From positions 1-62,486 of the forward strand of contig JBGVNW010000064.1 of the NCBI GenBank assembly GCA_045125935.1: a stretch of DNA of 62,486 nt, read 5' to 3'. Shown one piece after another: positions 1 to 8,681 of this stretch (position 1 is its first letter; every line of letters starts with the position of its first letter). The DNA comes from CAG-877 sp045125935 (lineage in GTDB: Bacteria > Bacillota_I > Bacilli_A > RF39 > UBA660). Made by a program: the position numbers and the translations under genes. The notes beneath the pieces were generated by a model. The model was not told the DNA's origin. It worked only from the letters and a program-made list of their open reading frames with translations, and ran no database searches.

Positions 1-99
1 TTCTATCTTTATAAAATATATTATTATGAAATTCAATTTCTTCTATCATATACATCACTTAATTAGTATATCAATTTTTATTTATGGCCGAAAGGCGCG

Positions 100-128
100 A
101 ATTAAAATAAAATTTTTTTATTTTAATT
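100..128. repeat. Perfect AT-only inverted repeat
   Basis: A 13-base arm (100-112) is exactly complementary to 116-128, with a 3-base T loop. All paired bases are A or T. It lies just before the first gene and after a small GC-richer patch (85-99). It could end transcription from the left in either direction, but there is no clear T tail beyond the stem. Confidence 0.5.
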
Positions 129-183
129 CTTTTCTTGTTGTTTTTTATTTTAATTTTTAGTAATATTAAGATAGGTGATTGTA

Positions 184-1170
184 GTGAGAAAAATAGATTT
201 AAAATGTCAAAATTGTGGTGCAATGATGCATGTATCTGATGATAAGACTGAGGTTGTTTGTCCATATTGTAAAAATAAATTCTTATTATCAACAGATGAT
301 GATATTTTTGAATTAGCAAAAAAAGAAGAACAATTAAGTTATGCCAGAAAATCTGGTGAGAGAAAGGCTATTGAAGAGTCTGAAAAACGTCAAAAGAAGC
401 ATAAATTTTTTTCGAAAATAAGGATTTTATTAATAATTATTTTAATATTTATGGGTTGCTTTTTAATAAATTATTTTTCATTAGAAGAAATGAAAGATCC
501 TTTTTCTTGTATTTCTGTTGAATTTGTTGGGGTAGATGGTAAGGGAAAAGCTAAATTAATAGATAATAAATCTTGTGAATATTATTCAGATATAGAATAT
601 AGTTTTTCAAAAGAAAATGATTTGAAGGAAAGCGAAACAATTTATGTATTTGTATCTAGTGATAAGTATCGTTTTGGAATTTCATCTAAAAAATATAAAG
701 TTGAAGGTTTATCAAGATATTTATATGATTTAAGTAATTTAACTGATGCTTCAATAGAAAAAGTACATAATTACTCTTATAATCATTTGAGTTCAAAGGC
801 ATTTGGTTCAACATTTTCAGGTGAAATAGTTAGTTTGGAACCATATAAATTATTTTTACTTACTGATAATGAAAGTGTTAATACTTTGTTTGATGTTTAT
901 AAGACTAGTATTAAAACTCCGACTGGTAATATTTATGAAAAATTAGTAGTAGCATATTATGAGGATTTTTTATTGCTTAATAGTGATGAGCTATTTAGTT
1001 ATAGTAAATTATATCATTGTGGTGGAGTTATTAAAGCTGGAGATCCTAACGCTATAAGTGCTCTTGATAAAAATTATGTGGGTTATATTATAGGATTTGA
1101 AAGTATTGAAGATTTTAAAGCGTATTTGAGCGAAGGCAATGATGGTTCATTTGTAATAAAAGAAAAATGA
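184..1170 (+). CDS. Zinc-ribbon single-pass membrane protein, function unknown
   Basis: The protein opens with a rubredoxin-like zinc ribbon, CQNC ... CPYC within the first 30 residues, followed by a charged, probably helical stretch. One membrane segment (RILLIIILIFMGCFLINYF) lies near residue 80, and a roughly 230-residue outer domain matches nothing I recognise. I chose GTG at 184 because AGGTGA at 173-178 sits five bases upstream; an in-frame GTG at 175 overlaps that ribosome site. The zinc ribbon should face the cytoplasm. The topology resembles other zinc-ribbon envelope proteins in this window (13614, 20525), which hints at a lineage habit of joining zinc ribbons to membrane anchors. 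Function is not inferable. Confidence 0.8.
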   Translation: MRKIDLKCQNCGAMMHVSDDKTEVVCPYCKNKFLLSTDDDIFELAKKEEQLSYARKSGERKAIEESEKRQKKHKFFSKIRILLIIILIFMGCFLINYFSLEEMKDPFSCISVEFVGVDGKGKAKLIDNKSCEYYSDIEYSFSKENDLKESETIYVFVSSDKYRFGISSKKYKVEGLSRYLYDLSNLTDASIEKVHNYSYNHLSSKAFGSTFSGEIVSLEPYKLFLLTDNESVNTLFDVYKTSIKTPTGNIYEKLVVAYYEDFLLLNSDELFSYSKLYHCGGVIKAGDPNAISALDKNYVGYIIGFESIEDFKAYLSEGNDGSFVIKEK

Positions 1171-1181
1171 GAATTTAATCT

Positions 1182-1221
1182 AGTATTTTCATAGTTAAAG
1201 TATTTATGAAAATACTTTTTT
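1182..1221 (+). terminator. Intrinsic terminator
   Basis: A 12-base arm at 1182-1193 pairs with 1205-1216 and runs into a T tract (1215-1221). It follows the stop of the zinc-ribbon gene. Confidence 0.85.
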
Positions 1222-1322
1222 GTTTATTGGTAAAATACTTTTTTCGTGTACGAGGCTATTTATTGCAGATGAAAAAAAATTTTTAATAAAAAATATCTTT
1301 TTAACAAAAAATTAAAAAGTTG

Positions 1323-1331
1323 TGTTATAAT
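1323..1331 (+). promoter_or_regulatory. Extended -10 promoter
   Basis: TGTTATAAT (TGN plus TATAAT at 1326-1331) lies 37 bases before the radical SAM start. The -35 is weak (TTAACA at 1301, spacer 19). The same extended -10 recurs before many genes here. Confidence 0.75.
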
Positions 1332-1367
1332 TTAATTGTTAAAAACAAAAAAAGGAGAATGATTATT

Positions 1368-2255
1368 ATGACAAAGTATATTTTATGTGATTCAGAGGTG
1401 ACTTATACACCTGATACAAAGAAAGATAAAATGTGTACTGTATATTTTCCGGCCGATTGTAAAAATAATTGTAAGTTTTGTACTTCAAAAGCATTTTATC
1501 GTAATAATAGACCTAATAGGGAGAAAGTTTTAGAATGGCTTAATGCTTTAGCAAAATCTGATGTAAGTGAAATTGTATTTACTGGTGGGGAGCCAATGTC
1601 AGATATTACTTTATTAGAGGAAATGTTAAAGATGTGTAAAAATAAGAATGTTTATATCAATACTACATTTTTAAATAAGGGAAAAGAAGAATTTATTAAT
1701 GTTGTGAATAAATATGAATGTGTAAAAGGAATTAATATTTCTAGACATTGTGAAACTTATGATGAAGATTGTTTATTGTTAAATGATATTGCGATGGATG
1801 AAGATGTATTAAGTATAAACACTAATGTTCGCATCAATTGTTTTGTTGGTGAAAAGATTTTAGAAGAAAAGATGAGAAAAATACTTAATAGATGGGAAAA
1901 GGTATGGTTTCAAAAGAAAAATAAGACTTTAGATGTTAGTTTTAGACATGATTATAATACAGTTACACCAGAAGTATTACATTTACTAGATACTGAATCT
2001 ATAATGGCCGCAACAGAAGTAGGAGAATATTATGGTAGAGTTTATTGTCATGCTTGTGATAAGGTTTTATTTAGAACAAAAAATGGTATGTATTTTAGAA
2101 TTCATAGAGGTCTTCAAAATACTAGGGTTAAAATAGGTAATATTGTAGAAATGCAAGAATTGGTTTTATTTCCAGATGGAACATTGTGTACTGATTGGGA
2201 TAAAACTACTGATGGTTTAGAAGAATTTATGAAAATCCTTAATATAGAAAAATAA
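1368..2255 (+). CDS. Radical SAM enzyme, substrate unknown
   Basis: CKNNCKFC gives the C-x3-C-x2-C motif that binds the 4Fe-4S cluster and S-adenosylmethionine, and VFTGGEPM is the usual GGE SAM-contacting motif after the first beta strand. The protein is 295 residues, large enough for a partial TIM barrel. Later Cys residues (CHAC, TLC) exist, but I do not see a clean SPASM motif. The true start is ATG 1368, ten bases after AGGAG at 1353; the longer open frame to 1320 runs through the promoter. It stands alone with its own promoter and no obvious precursor peptide next to it, so the substrate is open: a peptide, cofactor or RNA modification are all possible. Confidence 0.85.
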   Translation: MTKYILCDSEVTYTPDTKKDKMCTVYFPADCKNNCKFCTSKAFYRNNRPNREKVLEWLNALAKSDVSEIVFTGGEPMSDITLLEEMLKMCKNKNVYINTTFLNKGKEEFINVVNKYECVKGINISRHCETYDEDCLLLNDIAMDEDVLSINTNVRINCFVGEKILEEKMRKILNRWEKVWFQKKNKTLDVSFRHDYNTVTPEVLHLLDTESIMAATEVGEYYGRVYCHACDKVLFRTKNGMYFRIHRGLQNTRVKIGNIVEMQELVLFPDGTLCTDWDKTTDGLEEFMKILNIEK

Positions 2256-2346
2256 AATTTATTTTGTAGTTGATGATTCTACCAATAGTATAGATAATAT
2301 TTTGCAGTTTTTCTGTATAATTGATTTATATGGTAGGAGGAGTTAT

Positions 2347-3405
2347 ATGAATCAGATTAAGATAGGAAAATTTATTGCGAAGTGTAGAAAGGAAAAAGAA
2401 CTCACACAACAGGAATTAGCTGATAAGTTGGGAGTAACAGATAAAGCTATAAGTAAATGGGAAAATGGTAGATGTTTGATGGATATTTCATTACTTAAAC
2501 CATTAAGCGAATGTTTAGATGTTTCGATAGTTGAGTTAATTAATGGTGAAAAAATCGAGAGTGAGGATGTATCTGAAAAGTCTGGTGAAGCTATTGAAAA
2601 AACATTAGGATACGCAAAAAGAAAAATAAAGAAAAACAGAACGAAATTAGTAATTATTTATTCTTTGTTGACTTTGGTATTGATGTTTTTCGTTTATAAA
2701 GGAGCATTACTTTATTTTTATAATGTTCCTCGCGATGAAATAGATGAAATAGTTGATGGGTTGGTTTTTGAAGATACAATGACAATTTATAAAAGAACTA
2801 TTCCTAATGATGAATATTTTACTATTGAAAATATAAAATTACAGGATGTTTTTTCAGAACTTGAAATGTTAGAAATACTTAATGAAATGTATCCATATCA
2901 ATTTGTGTTAAAAGATGATGCTGGTAATTCTCTAGGTGGAATTATAATTGATGATTCTACTCTTACTGGTAATTTGATTGACATTTTTGTTAGTGATGAT
3001 TTAGTTTTTATGGGTGAAATTGATAGTGATACATTTCCTATTGATATAGGACAATTTAATAATGCTGATCGAAAGGATTTTTTACTACAAAATGATATTA
3101 ATAATGATATTGATTTTATAAGATATATTAGTGAAAATTGTTATGCAGAGAATAATATATTTACTAGTCCTAAAAGAATGAAGGAAAATTATGCAATAAA
3201 TTTATTTACTTCGATTGCTATACCTGAGGTTGATAGTGTTACATTAATCGATGGGGATTATTCAGGATATATTTATAATCATGAAAAATATCGTTCAGTT
3301 AATATTTTAAGAAATGATACAACATATTCATTTACATTTGTTGGTGATGATTTTACTACTGATGAATATATTAGTAATTTATTAAGTACATTAGAAATTA
3401 AGTAA
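2347..3405 (+). CDS. XRE-family regulator with membrane anchor and outer domain
   Basis: The N-terminal 65 residues are a Cro/C1-type helix-turn-helix (LTQQELADKLGVTDKAISKW). A linker leads to one membrane helix (LVIIYSLLTLVLMFFVYKGA) and an approximately 200-residue extracytoplasmic domain. A DNA-binding domain tethered to a membrane sensor is a known arrangement in Firmicutes. Start ATG 2347 has TAGGAGGAG directly upstream; an upstream in-frame ATG at 2302 lacks a ribosome site. The target is unknown; self-regulation or the flanking genes are the simplest guesses. The last codons overlap the first copy of a 20-base direct repeat. Confidence 0.85.
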   Translation: MNQIKIGKFIAKCRKEKELTQQELADKLGVTDKAISKWENGRCLMDISLLKPLSECLDVSIVELINGEKIESEDVSEKSGEAIEKTLGYAKRKIKKNRTKLVIIYSLLTLVLMFFVYKGALLYFYNVPRDEIDEIVDGLVFEDTMTIYKRTIPNDEYFTIENIKLQDVFSELEMLEILNEMYPYQFVLKDDAGNSLGGIIIDDSTLTGNLIDIFVSDDLVFMGEIDSDTFPIDIGQFNNADRKDFLLQNDINNDIDFIRYISENCYAENNIFTSPKRMKENYAINLFTSIAIPEVDSVTLIDGDYSGYIYNHEKYRSVNILRNDTTYSFTFVGDDFTTDEYISNLLSTLEIK

Positions 3406-3436
3406 GTGGTTACTGTGAAATTAAGTAAGTGGTTAC
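3394..3436 (+). repeat. Tandem 20-base direct repeat across a stop codon
   Basis: Positions 3394-3413 and 3417-3436 are identical 20-mers (GAAATTAAGTAAGTGGTTAC) separated by TGT, a 23-base period. The first copy contains the TAA stop of the XRE gene. It looks like a recent slippage duplication. Confidence 0.85.
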
Positions 3437-3437
3437 A

Positions 3438-3466
3438 TTTACTTTTTTTCTTTTTTGTGTTATACT
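3438..3466 (+). promoter_or_regulatory. Promoter of the kinase-like gene
   Basis: TTTACT (3438-3443), a 17-base spacer, and TATACT (3461-3466) with upstream TGT giving an extended -10. Confidence 0.6.
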
Positions 3467-3491
3467 ATGTGGCACTTGAAGGGGTGTTTAT

Positions 3492-4361
3492 ATGAATAAA
3501 AGAGTAATTTATCCTGCAGAAATAAAGAATGCAACATTTATGTCTCATTCTGAGATGGCTACTGTTGTTACTTTGAATGATGGTAGTATTTTAAAAGTTT
3601 TTAATCCTGATATGCTTAATTTTATGAAAGGTGTAGGTGTTGATACAGAAAGAAAGATTTTAGATGCGAAACCTATAAAGAATAGTCCTGAGATATTAAT
3701 ACCGACAGCAGCTGCATATTTTCCAAATGGTAAATTTATGGGTTATACAATAAATAGGGCAAATGGGGTTGATTATAATACTTATGATAAGGAGCTTACT
3801 CTTCAACAACGTAGTGATTTACATATGTATGCTCGTGATCATGATAAAATAGAAGCTGTTTTAAGACGTAATCCTAATATTGTTTTTCCTGATTTTTGTA
3901 CTTGTGATAATATGTTTTTTGATGAAGATGGAAAAGTTCAATTTATTGATTATGATGGATTACAAGTGGGTTCTCATCGAACTATTTGCTTTTCTACTAG
4001 TTTGGGGGATGCAGAAAATTACTTTTTTAATCCCAAATATTGTAGAAATGGTTATTTTACTAAGGAACTTGATAAGAAAAGTTCAATTGTTTTGTACTTT
4101 TTAACAACATTTAATGCTAATTTGAATAAAGTAGGTGCTATTCATCCGAGAACATGTGTTCCTGTTACTTTAGATGATTTCTTTAGAGCAATAAATTTAG
4201 ATGATCCAGATTTGTGTCATAAAGTATGGAAGACTTTTCGTGATGATCAGTCCAATGACTTTTTAGGTGATACAGTCTATGATATTGCTGAAAAATATGA
4301 TATGCATGTATTTGGACAAGTTGGTGGTTGCTATTTAAAGACGTTAACAAAAAAACGTTAA
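3492..4361 (+). CDS. Protein-kinase-like fold protein, function unknown
   Basis: 289 residues. GSILKVF near residue 35 resembles the kinase beta-3 lysine. FPDFCTCDNMFF (132-143) followed by VQFIDYDG (149-156) resembles the catalytic loop and metal-binding motif of aminoglycoside-kinase-like proteins. The histidine of the classical HxDxxxxN motif is not there and the Asp-Asn spacing is off by one, so activity is uncertain. It has no membrane segment and stands alone with its own promoter and terminator. I infer a small-molecule or protein kinase relative; a pseudokinase or a family only superficially similar to kinases cannot be excluded. Confidence 0.5.
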   Translation: MNKRVIYPAEIKNATFMSHSEMATVVTLNDGSILKVFNPDMLNFMKGVGVDTERKILDAKPIKNSPEILIPTAAAYFPNGKFMGYTINRANGVDYNTYDKELTLQQRSDLHMYARDHDKIEAVLRRNPNIVFPDFCTCDNMFFDEDGKVQFIDYDGLQVGSHRTICFSTSLGDAENYFFNPKYCRNGYFTKELDKKSSIVLYFLTTFNANLNKVGAIHPRTCVPVTLDDFFRAINLDDPDLCHKVWKTFRDDQSNDFLGDTVYDIAEKYDMHVFGQVGGCYLKTLTKKR

Positions 4362-4364
4362 TTT

Positions 4365-4391
4365 AATACTAGGAAACTAGTATTTTTTTTT
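4365..4391 (+). terminator. Intrinsic terminator with GAAA tetraloop
   Basis: A perfect 8-base stem (4365-4372 with 4377-4384), GAAA loop, then seven T. A TATAAT for the next gene begins two bases beyond the T run (4393-4398). Confidence 0.9.
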
Positions 4392-4425
4392 GTATAATTA
4401 TCTTAACAATGGATAGGATGATTAT

Positions 4426-4860
4426 ATGGAAATTAGAGAGTATGTTAGTGATGATTTTTGTGATGTATTAAAGATATTGATTGATTCATTTCCAGAATCT
4501 GCTAGTAAAATTAAGAATTCTTTAGTTGATTTTAAATCATTAGATTTAGATGATAATAAGTATATTCAATTAGTTGCGGTAGAGAATAATAATGTAGTTG
4601 GATATGTTCTTGTGACTCGTAGTAATGATCCAATAGTTAATAGAGTTAATTATTGGATAGATTATGTTTGTGTTGATAAGGAATATCGTGGTAGAGGTAT
4701 TGCGAAGAAGTTACTTATTAGAATTGAAGAACTTGCTAGGACTGAGAATGTTCAATATCTACAATTAACATCTAGTAGATTTAGAGAATTTGCTAGAAAA
4801 TTATATATCGATTTGGGTTTTGAAATTAGAGAATCTGATATTTTTAGGAAGGTGTTGTAA
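4426..4860 (+). CDS. GNAT-family N-acetyltransferase
   Basis: 144 residues, the normal length for a single GNAT domain. Motif A, which binds acetyl-CoA, is visible as VCVDKEYRGRGIAKKLL (RxxGxG). The closing segment LYIDLGFEI is typical of motif B. The substrate cannot be told. Its TAA stop shares one base with the ATG of the phosphorylase gene, so the two are translationally coupled and probably co-transcribed from the -10 at 4393-4398. Confidence 0.85.
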   Translation: MEIREYVSDDFCDVLKILIDSFPESASKIKNSLVDFKSLDLDDNKYIQLVAVENNNVVGYVLVTRSNDPIVNRVNYWIDYVCVDKEYRGRGIAKKLLIRIEELARTENVQYLQLTSSRFREFARKLYIDLGFEIRESDIFRKVL

Positions 4861-6089
4861 TGGTGGTTGTTGATATTATTAATAAAAAAAGACTTGGTAG
4901 AGCTTTAACTTATAATGAATTAGATTATTTCTTTAAAGGATATTTGAAGGGTGAGATAAAAGATTACCAAATGTCATCTTTATTGATGGCTATTTGTATT
5001 AGAGGAATGTCAGATGAAGAAATTTTTGCTCTTACAAAGATATTTATTGAAAGTGGAGACATTTTGGACTTTTCTGATATACCAGGAGTAAAGGTTGATA
5101 AGCATTCTACTGGTGGTGTTGGAGATAAAACAACTTTAGTTATTGCGCCTATCGTTGCAAGTTTAGGAGTTCCTGTTGTTAAGATGAGTGGAAGAGGACT
5201 TGGTTATACAGGGGGAACTATTGATAAACTGGAAAGCATTCCAGGATTTAGAATTGATTTATCAGAACAAGAAGTTAAGGAACAAGTAAAAAATATTGGA
5301 GTTGTAGTTACTGGGCAAACTGCTGATTTGGCACCGATGGATAAAGTTATTTATGCTTTACGTGATGTTACTGGTACTGTCTCATCTATTCCATTAATTG
5401 CCTCTAGTATTATGAGTAAAAAAATTGCTAGTGGTGCAGATAAAATACTTATTGATATTAAAGTTGGTAAAGGTGCTTTACTAAAAACTAAGAAAGATGC
5501 TAATAAACTTAGTCAATTAATGATTAAAATTGGAAAATTTTATAATAGAGAAGTACGTACAATTATTAGTGATATGAATGTTCCTTTGGGACATGCTATT
5601 GGAAATAGTTTGGAAGTACTTGAGGCTATTGATATATTACGTGGTAAAGAGAAGAAGAGTAATTTGGTTGACTTATGCATTGAACTTGCTAGTGAAATGG
5701 TTAGTATGGGAAAAGAAATTCCTATTGAAGAGGCCACTAAACTTGTTAAAAAGAGTATAAGAAACTTGAGCGCATATAATAAGTTTTTAGAAATGGTAGA
5801 TGCTCAAGGTGGTAATGTAAAGGGTATCAAGGTAAATAAAAAAGTCCAAAAAATTAAATCAACTAAATATGGTACAATTGTTGGTATTGATGCATTAGAA
5901 TTTGGTAAATTATCTGTTTCATTGGGAGCAGGTAGAGTTAATAAAGAAGATACTATTGATTATGGTGTTGGTATTTATTTAGAAAAGTTAGTTGGTCAGA
6001 AAGTACGTAAGGGTGATGTTTTAGCAAGGATTTATTCTGATGTTAAATTCGACCAAAGTTTTATTGAAAATATTTTTGTTATTGAATAA
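4860..6089 (+). CDS. pdp: Pyrimidine-nucleoside (thymidine) phosphorylase
   Basis: Phosphorolysis of thymidine, uridine or deoxyuridine to free base and (deoxy)ribose-1-phosphate. The family signature SGRGLGYTGGTIDKLES is intact except Tyr where His is usual, and the phosphate-binding KHSTGGVGDKT stretch is present. 409 residues is slightly short against roughly 430 in Bacillus. It is cytoplasmic, follows the GNAT gene with a one-base stop/start overlap and supports nucleoside salvage. The His to Tyr change in the GHTGGT stretch may alter substrate choice but this is only inference. The alternative name deoA is equally possible. Confidence 0.9.
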   Translation: MVVVDIINKKRLGRALTYNELDYFFKGYLKGEIKDYQMSSLLMAICIRGMSDEEIFALTKIFIESGDILDFSDIPGVKVDKHSTGGVGDKTTLVIAPIVASLGVPVVKMSGRGLGYTGGTIDKLESIPGFRIDLSEQEVKEQVKNIGVVVTGQTADLAPMDKVIYALRDVTGTVSSIPLIASSIMSKKIASGADKILIDIKVGKGALLKTKKDANKLSQLMIKIGKFYNREVRTIISDMNVPLGHAIGNSLEVLEAIDILRGKEKKSNLVDLCIELASEMVSMGKEIPIEEATKLVKKSIRNLSAYNKFLEMVDAQGGNVKGIKVNKKVQKIKSTKYGTIVGIDALEFGKLSVSLGAGRVNKEDTIDYGVGIYLEKLVGQKVRKGDVLARIYSDVKFDQSFIENIFVIE

Positions 6090-6115
6090 AAAAAACTTTT
6101 AAAATAATAAATATG

Positions 6116-6124
6116 TGTTATAAT
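6116..6124 (+). promoter_or_regulatory. Extended -10 promoter of the surface module
   Basis: TGTTATAAT with TATAAT at 6119-6124. The preceding AT gives a spurious ATG start reading MCYN, the same artefact as at 1320. Confidence 0.75.
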
Positions 6125-6148
6125 GATTATAGTAAAGGTAGGTTAATT

Positions 6149-7396
6149 ATGGAGAAAATTTATATGGAAGAGAATAAAAAAAGTAGACGTAGTATTAATA
6201 GAACTTTTGGTTCTAAGTCTGTGTTAGGGTCATTGTTTTTGGCAGTGGTTGCTGTTGTAGCAGTAGTGGCTTTAGGTTTTAAAAATTCATATGCTATACC
6301 TGATGTTACTTCTCATTTACCAGATACATTTACAACACAAATGCCTGGGGATGAAATTTATAGTGATACTAGTTTTGCAGTATTTCCTTATTTTACTGAT
6401 GGAGACATTCAAGTTTTTTGCTTAGAGCATATGATTGATTACCAAGGAGAAACAACATTTACTAAGGGTGATGCAATTACTGATTATGGATTGCTTTACT
6501 TAATGGCTAATATTTATCCTAATAAATCTTTTGGAGATTTAGATAGTAGCTTACAAACATGGATTTCTCAAGTTGCTGTTTGGATGTATCTATATGAATT
6601 AGAAGATCTTGCAAATGATGGTATTGATAATGACAATGTAGATGTTAATAGTCCACATTATATTTCAAATGTTTATATTGCCGATCAATCTTTAGATGAT
6701 TTAAATGCAATTAAAACAGCTAAGGGAGTTACAACTGATGATTTCTATAATTCTAATTTTTCATATTATACTGCTGAGGGTGTAAAGACTGATGAACAAT
6801 TAGATTCTGTTACAACAACTTTGTATGATGCATATATTAAAGGTTTAGTTGAGTCTGCATTAGCAAATAGAAATACACCTAATAAAACTTTAACAATTAA
6901 TTTTGCTGATGAAATTGCGGTTACTCAAGATGAAAAATATTATCAAACTTCTGCTGTTTCTGTTGTTGGTTCACCTTCTGATAACTTTAATGGATACGAA
7001 TTGAAAATTTCTTCTGCACCAGATGGAACTTTTGTTGTAAATGCAGATGGAGAAAAAGTTGATGATTTAACTAATTTAAGTTCTACAGATAAATTGTATT
7101 TTAGAGTTCCAGTTAATAGTGTAACAGAAGAAAGTAAATCAATTTATTTTACAGTTACTGGTTCATTTAAGACATACGAAGGAAATTATTATGTTGCAGA
7201 TGGTGCTCAAACAATTTCAAGTGTAGGTACAGTAAATAACAATATTAGTAAAGGTGATGAGATTTCTCTTAACTATACACCAGAAGTTCCAGATACAGGA
7301 ATGAGCACTGCTCAAACAGTATACTTTATAGGTTTAATTATACTTTTAAGTGGTGTTGGTATTATTTATGCGAATGTTAAACCACAAGAAGACTAA
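6149..7396 (+). CDS. Thioester-domain (TQXA) surface protein with VPDTG sorting signal
   Basis: A signal-anchor segment (about residues 26-49) leads to a thioester domain. Cys91 in VFCLEH and Gln141 in SQVAVW are where such domains form their Cys-Gln thioester, used to bind host surfaces covalently. A roughly 200-residue Thr/Asn/Asp-rich stalk follows. The C-terminus has VPDTG (about 380-384), a hydrophobic helix and a short tail (ANVKPQED) with little positive charge, unlike typical sorting signals. Start ATG 6149 is preceded by AAAGGTAGG. The next gene is a sortase, its likely partner. Expected site: cell wall, facing outwards. Confidence 0.85.
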   Translation: MEKIYMEENKKSRRSINRTFGSKSVLGSLFLAVVAVVAVVALGFKNSYAIPDVTSHLPDTFTTQMPGDEIYSDTSFAVFPYFTDGDIQVFCLEHMIDYQGETTFTKGDAITDYGLLYLMANIYPNKSFGDLDSSLQTWISQVAVWMYLYELEDLANDGIDNDNVDVNSPHYISNVYIADQSLDDLNAIKTAKGVTTDDFYNSNFSYYTAEGVKTDEQLDSVTTTLYDAYIKGLVESALANRNTPNKTLTINFADEIAVTQDEKYYQTSAVSVVGSPSDNFNGYELKISSAPDGTFVVNADGEKVDDLTNLSSTDKLYFRVPVNSVTEESKSIYFTVTGSFKTYEGNYYVADGAQTISSVGTVNNNISKGDEISLNYTPEVPDTGMSTAQTVYFIGLIILLSGVGIIYANVKPQED

Positions 7397-8093
7397 TGTT
7401 AAGAGGTTTAAAAAGAGCCATTTATTGATAATTGGCTCTTTACTTGTATTTCTTGGAATTTTATTTCTGTCGTGGAACTATTTACTTGTGATGGGGGAAT
7501 CTGTTTATTCTGATATGATGATATTGATATCTGATAGTATTATGAGTCAGACAGAAGAAATAATTGAAAACGTACCAGAAGTTGAAATATTGCCAAGTGA
7601 TACGCCAATTGTTGAAGAGCCTGTTGAAGATGAACCTATTGTTGATGGGCCACAGCAAACAACACCAGTAGAAACACCGGCTCCATCAATAAATTATGAC
7701 AAGTATTTAGGTGTTTTAGAAATACCGAGAATTAGTTTAAAAAGGGGTTTTTATGGTACCGACTCAAAGTATAATACTATTGAATATAATGTAACACTCG
7801 TTCGTGGTTCTACCATGCCTGATGTTGATAAAGGGAATCTAATTTTAATGGCACATTCTGGTGATGCATATATTTCCTTTTTTGCGTATTTATATAAATT
7901 AGATATTGGAAATGATATATATGTAACTTATAATGCTGTAAAGTATCATTACAAATTAATTAATAAATATGATGTTGATAAAGATGGAACAGTTTCAATA
8001 GTTAGAAATTATGATAAAACTACATTAACATTAATTACTTGTACAAAAGATGATTCAACTAAACAAACTGTATATATTGCAGAATTAGTATAA
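7368..8093 (+). CDS. Sortase, probably class D-like, catalytic Arg replaced by Gln
   Basis: One N-terminal membrane helix, a long Glu/Pro/Thr-rich linker, then a sortase barrel. The catalytic His is in LILMAHSGD and the Cys in TLITC (TGT at 8040). The conserved Arg that follows the Cys, normally in a K-R-x-hydrophobic context, appears to be Gln (CAA at 8064). The gene overlaps the end of the thioester-protein gene. Start is uncertain: GTG 7350, ATG 7368 and ATG 7374 are in frame, with only a weak GGTG upstream, so translation may be coupled. It likely anchors the VPDTG protein upstream. An intact class B-like sortase at 38551 keeps the Arg. Confidence 0.85.
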   Translation: MRMLNHKKTNVKRFKKSHLLIIGSLLVFLGILFLSWNYLLVMGESVYSDMMILISDSIMSQTEEIIENVPEVEILPSDTPIVEEPVEDEPIVDGPQQTTPVETPAPSINYDKYLGVLEIPRISLKRGFYGTDSKYNTIEYNVTLVRGSTMPDVDKGNLILMAHSGDAYISFFAYLYKLDIGNDIYVTYNAVKYHYKLINKYDVDKDGTVSIVRNYDKTTLTLITCTKDDSTKQTVYIAELV

Positions 8094-8108
8094 AGAGGAG
8101 GTTGTAGT

Positions 8109-8681
8109 ATGTTTATGAGCTTTTTAGAAAAGTTAGAAATTATATTTAAATATGCTTTTTCTTCTTTTTTAGAAATCGAGTTATTATTATTAACTGTTCT
8201 TTTCTTTATACTTTTAGGACTTAATATTAAACATAAAAAGAAAATTATTAATTATGCAGCAATTACTGTAGTATTTGCATTTATTGTTTTACTTATGTTT
8301 ATAAATTTTGATTATACTGTTTATTGTGTTAATTTTTTGTTAAAGGGAATATTAGAGTATATTTATTTTCCGTCTACAGTAATTTATTTTTTAATTGTTG
8401 TTTTAGTAACTATATTTATTGTTATTACTATAACTAGTAATAAGCTTACTAAGTTTAAAAAGATTATTAATTATTTATGTTTTGGTATGTTATATTTTTT
8501 ATTTTTTAGTTTTATAAGTATTGCTTCATATACTAAAGTTGATTTAGCTGATAAGGTTCAACTTTATACTAATGATTTAATTTTAGCAATTGTTCAAATT
8601 AGTAATTTAGTATTTGTATGTTGGATTATATATACTGTTTTTTGGTATTTATTTAGATATTTTAAAAAGAAATATGACTAA
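8109..8681 (+). CDS. Polytopic membrane protein, function unknown
   Basis: 190 residues dominated by about five hydrophobic helices, with short Lys-rich loops. A strong ribosome site (AGAGGAGG, 8093-8100 region) overlaps the end of the sortase gene, so it is co-transcribed with the thioester-protein/sortase pair. No family is recognised; a role in secretion or anchoring of the surface protein is a guess based on position only. Confidence 0.75.
   Translation: MFMSFLEKLEIIFKYAFSSFLEIELLLLTVLFFILLGLNIKHKKKIINYAAITVVFAFIVLLMFINFDYTVYCVNFLLKGILEYIYFPSTVIYFLIVVLVTIFIVITITSNKLTKFKKIINYLCFGMLYFLFFSFISIASYTKVDLADKVQLYTNDLILAIVQISNLVFVCWIIYTVFWYLFRYFKKKYD

Noticed and set aside
1320..1367. N-terminal extension (MCYN...) of the radical SAM gene
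   Set aside because: It runs through the extended -10 promoter and the ribosome site; AGGAG at 1353 fits ATG 1368.
6113..6148. N-terminal extension (MCYN...) of the thioester-domain protein
   Set aside because: Same promoter artefact; the ribosome site AAAGGTAGG fits ATG 6149.
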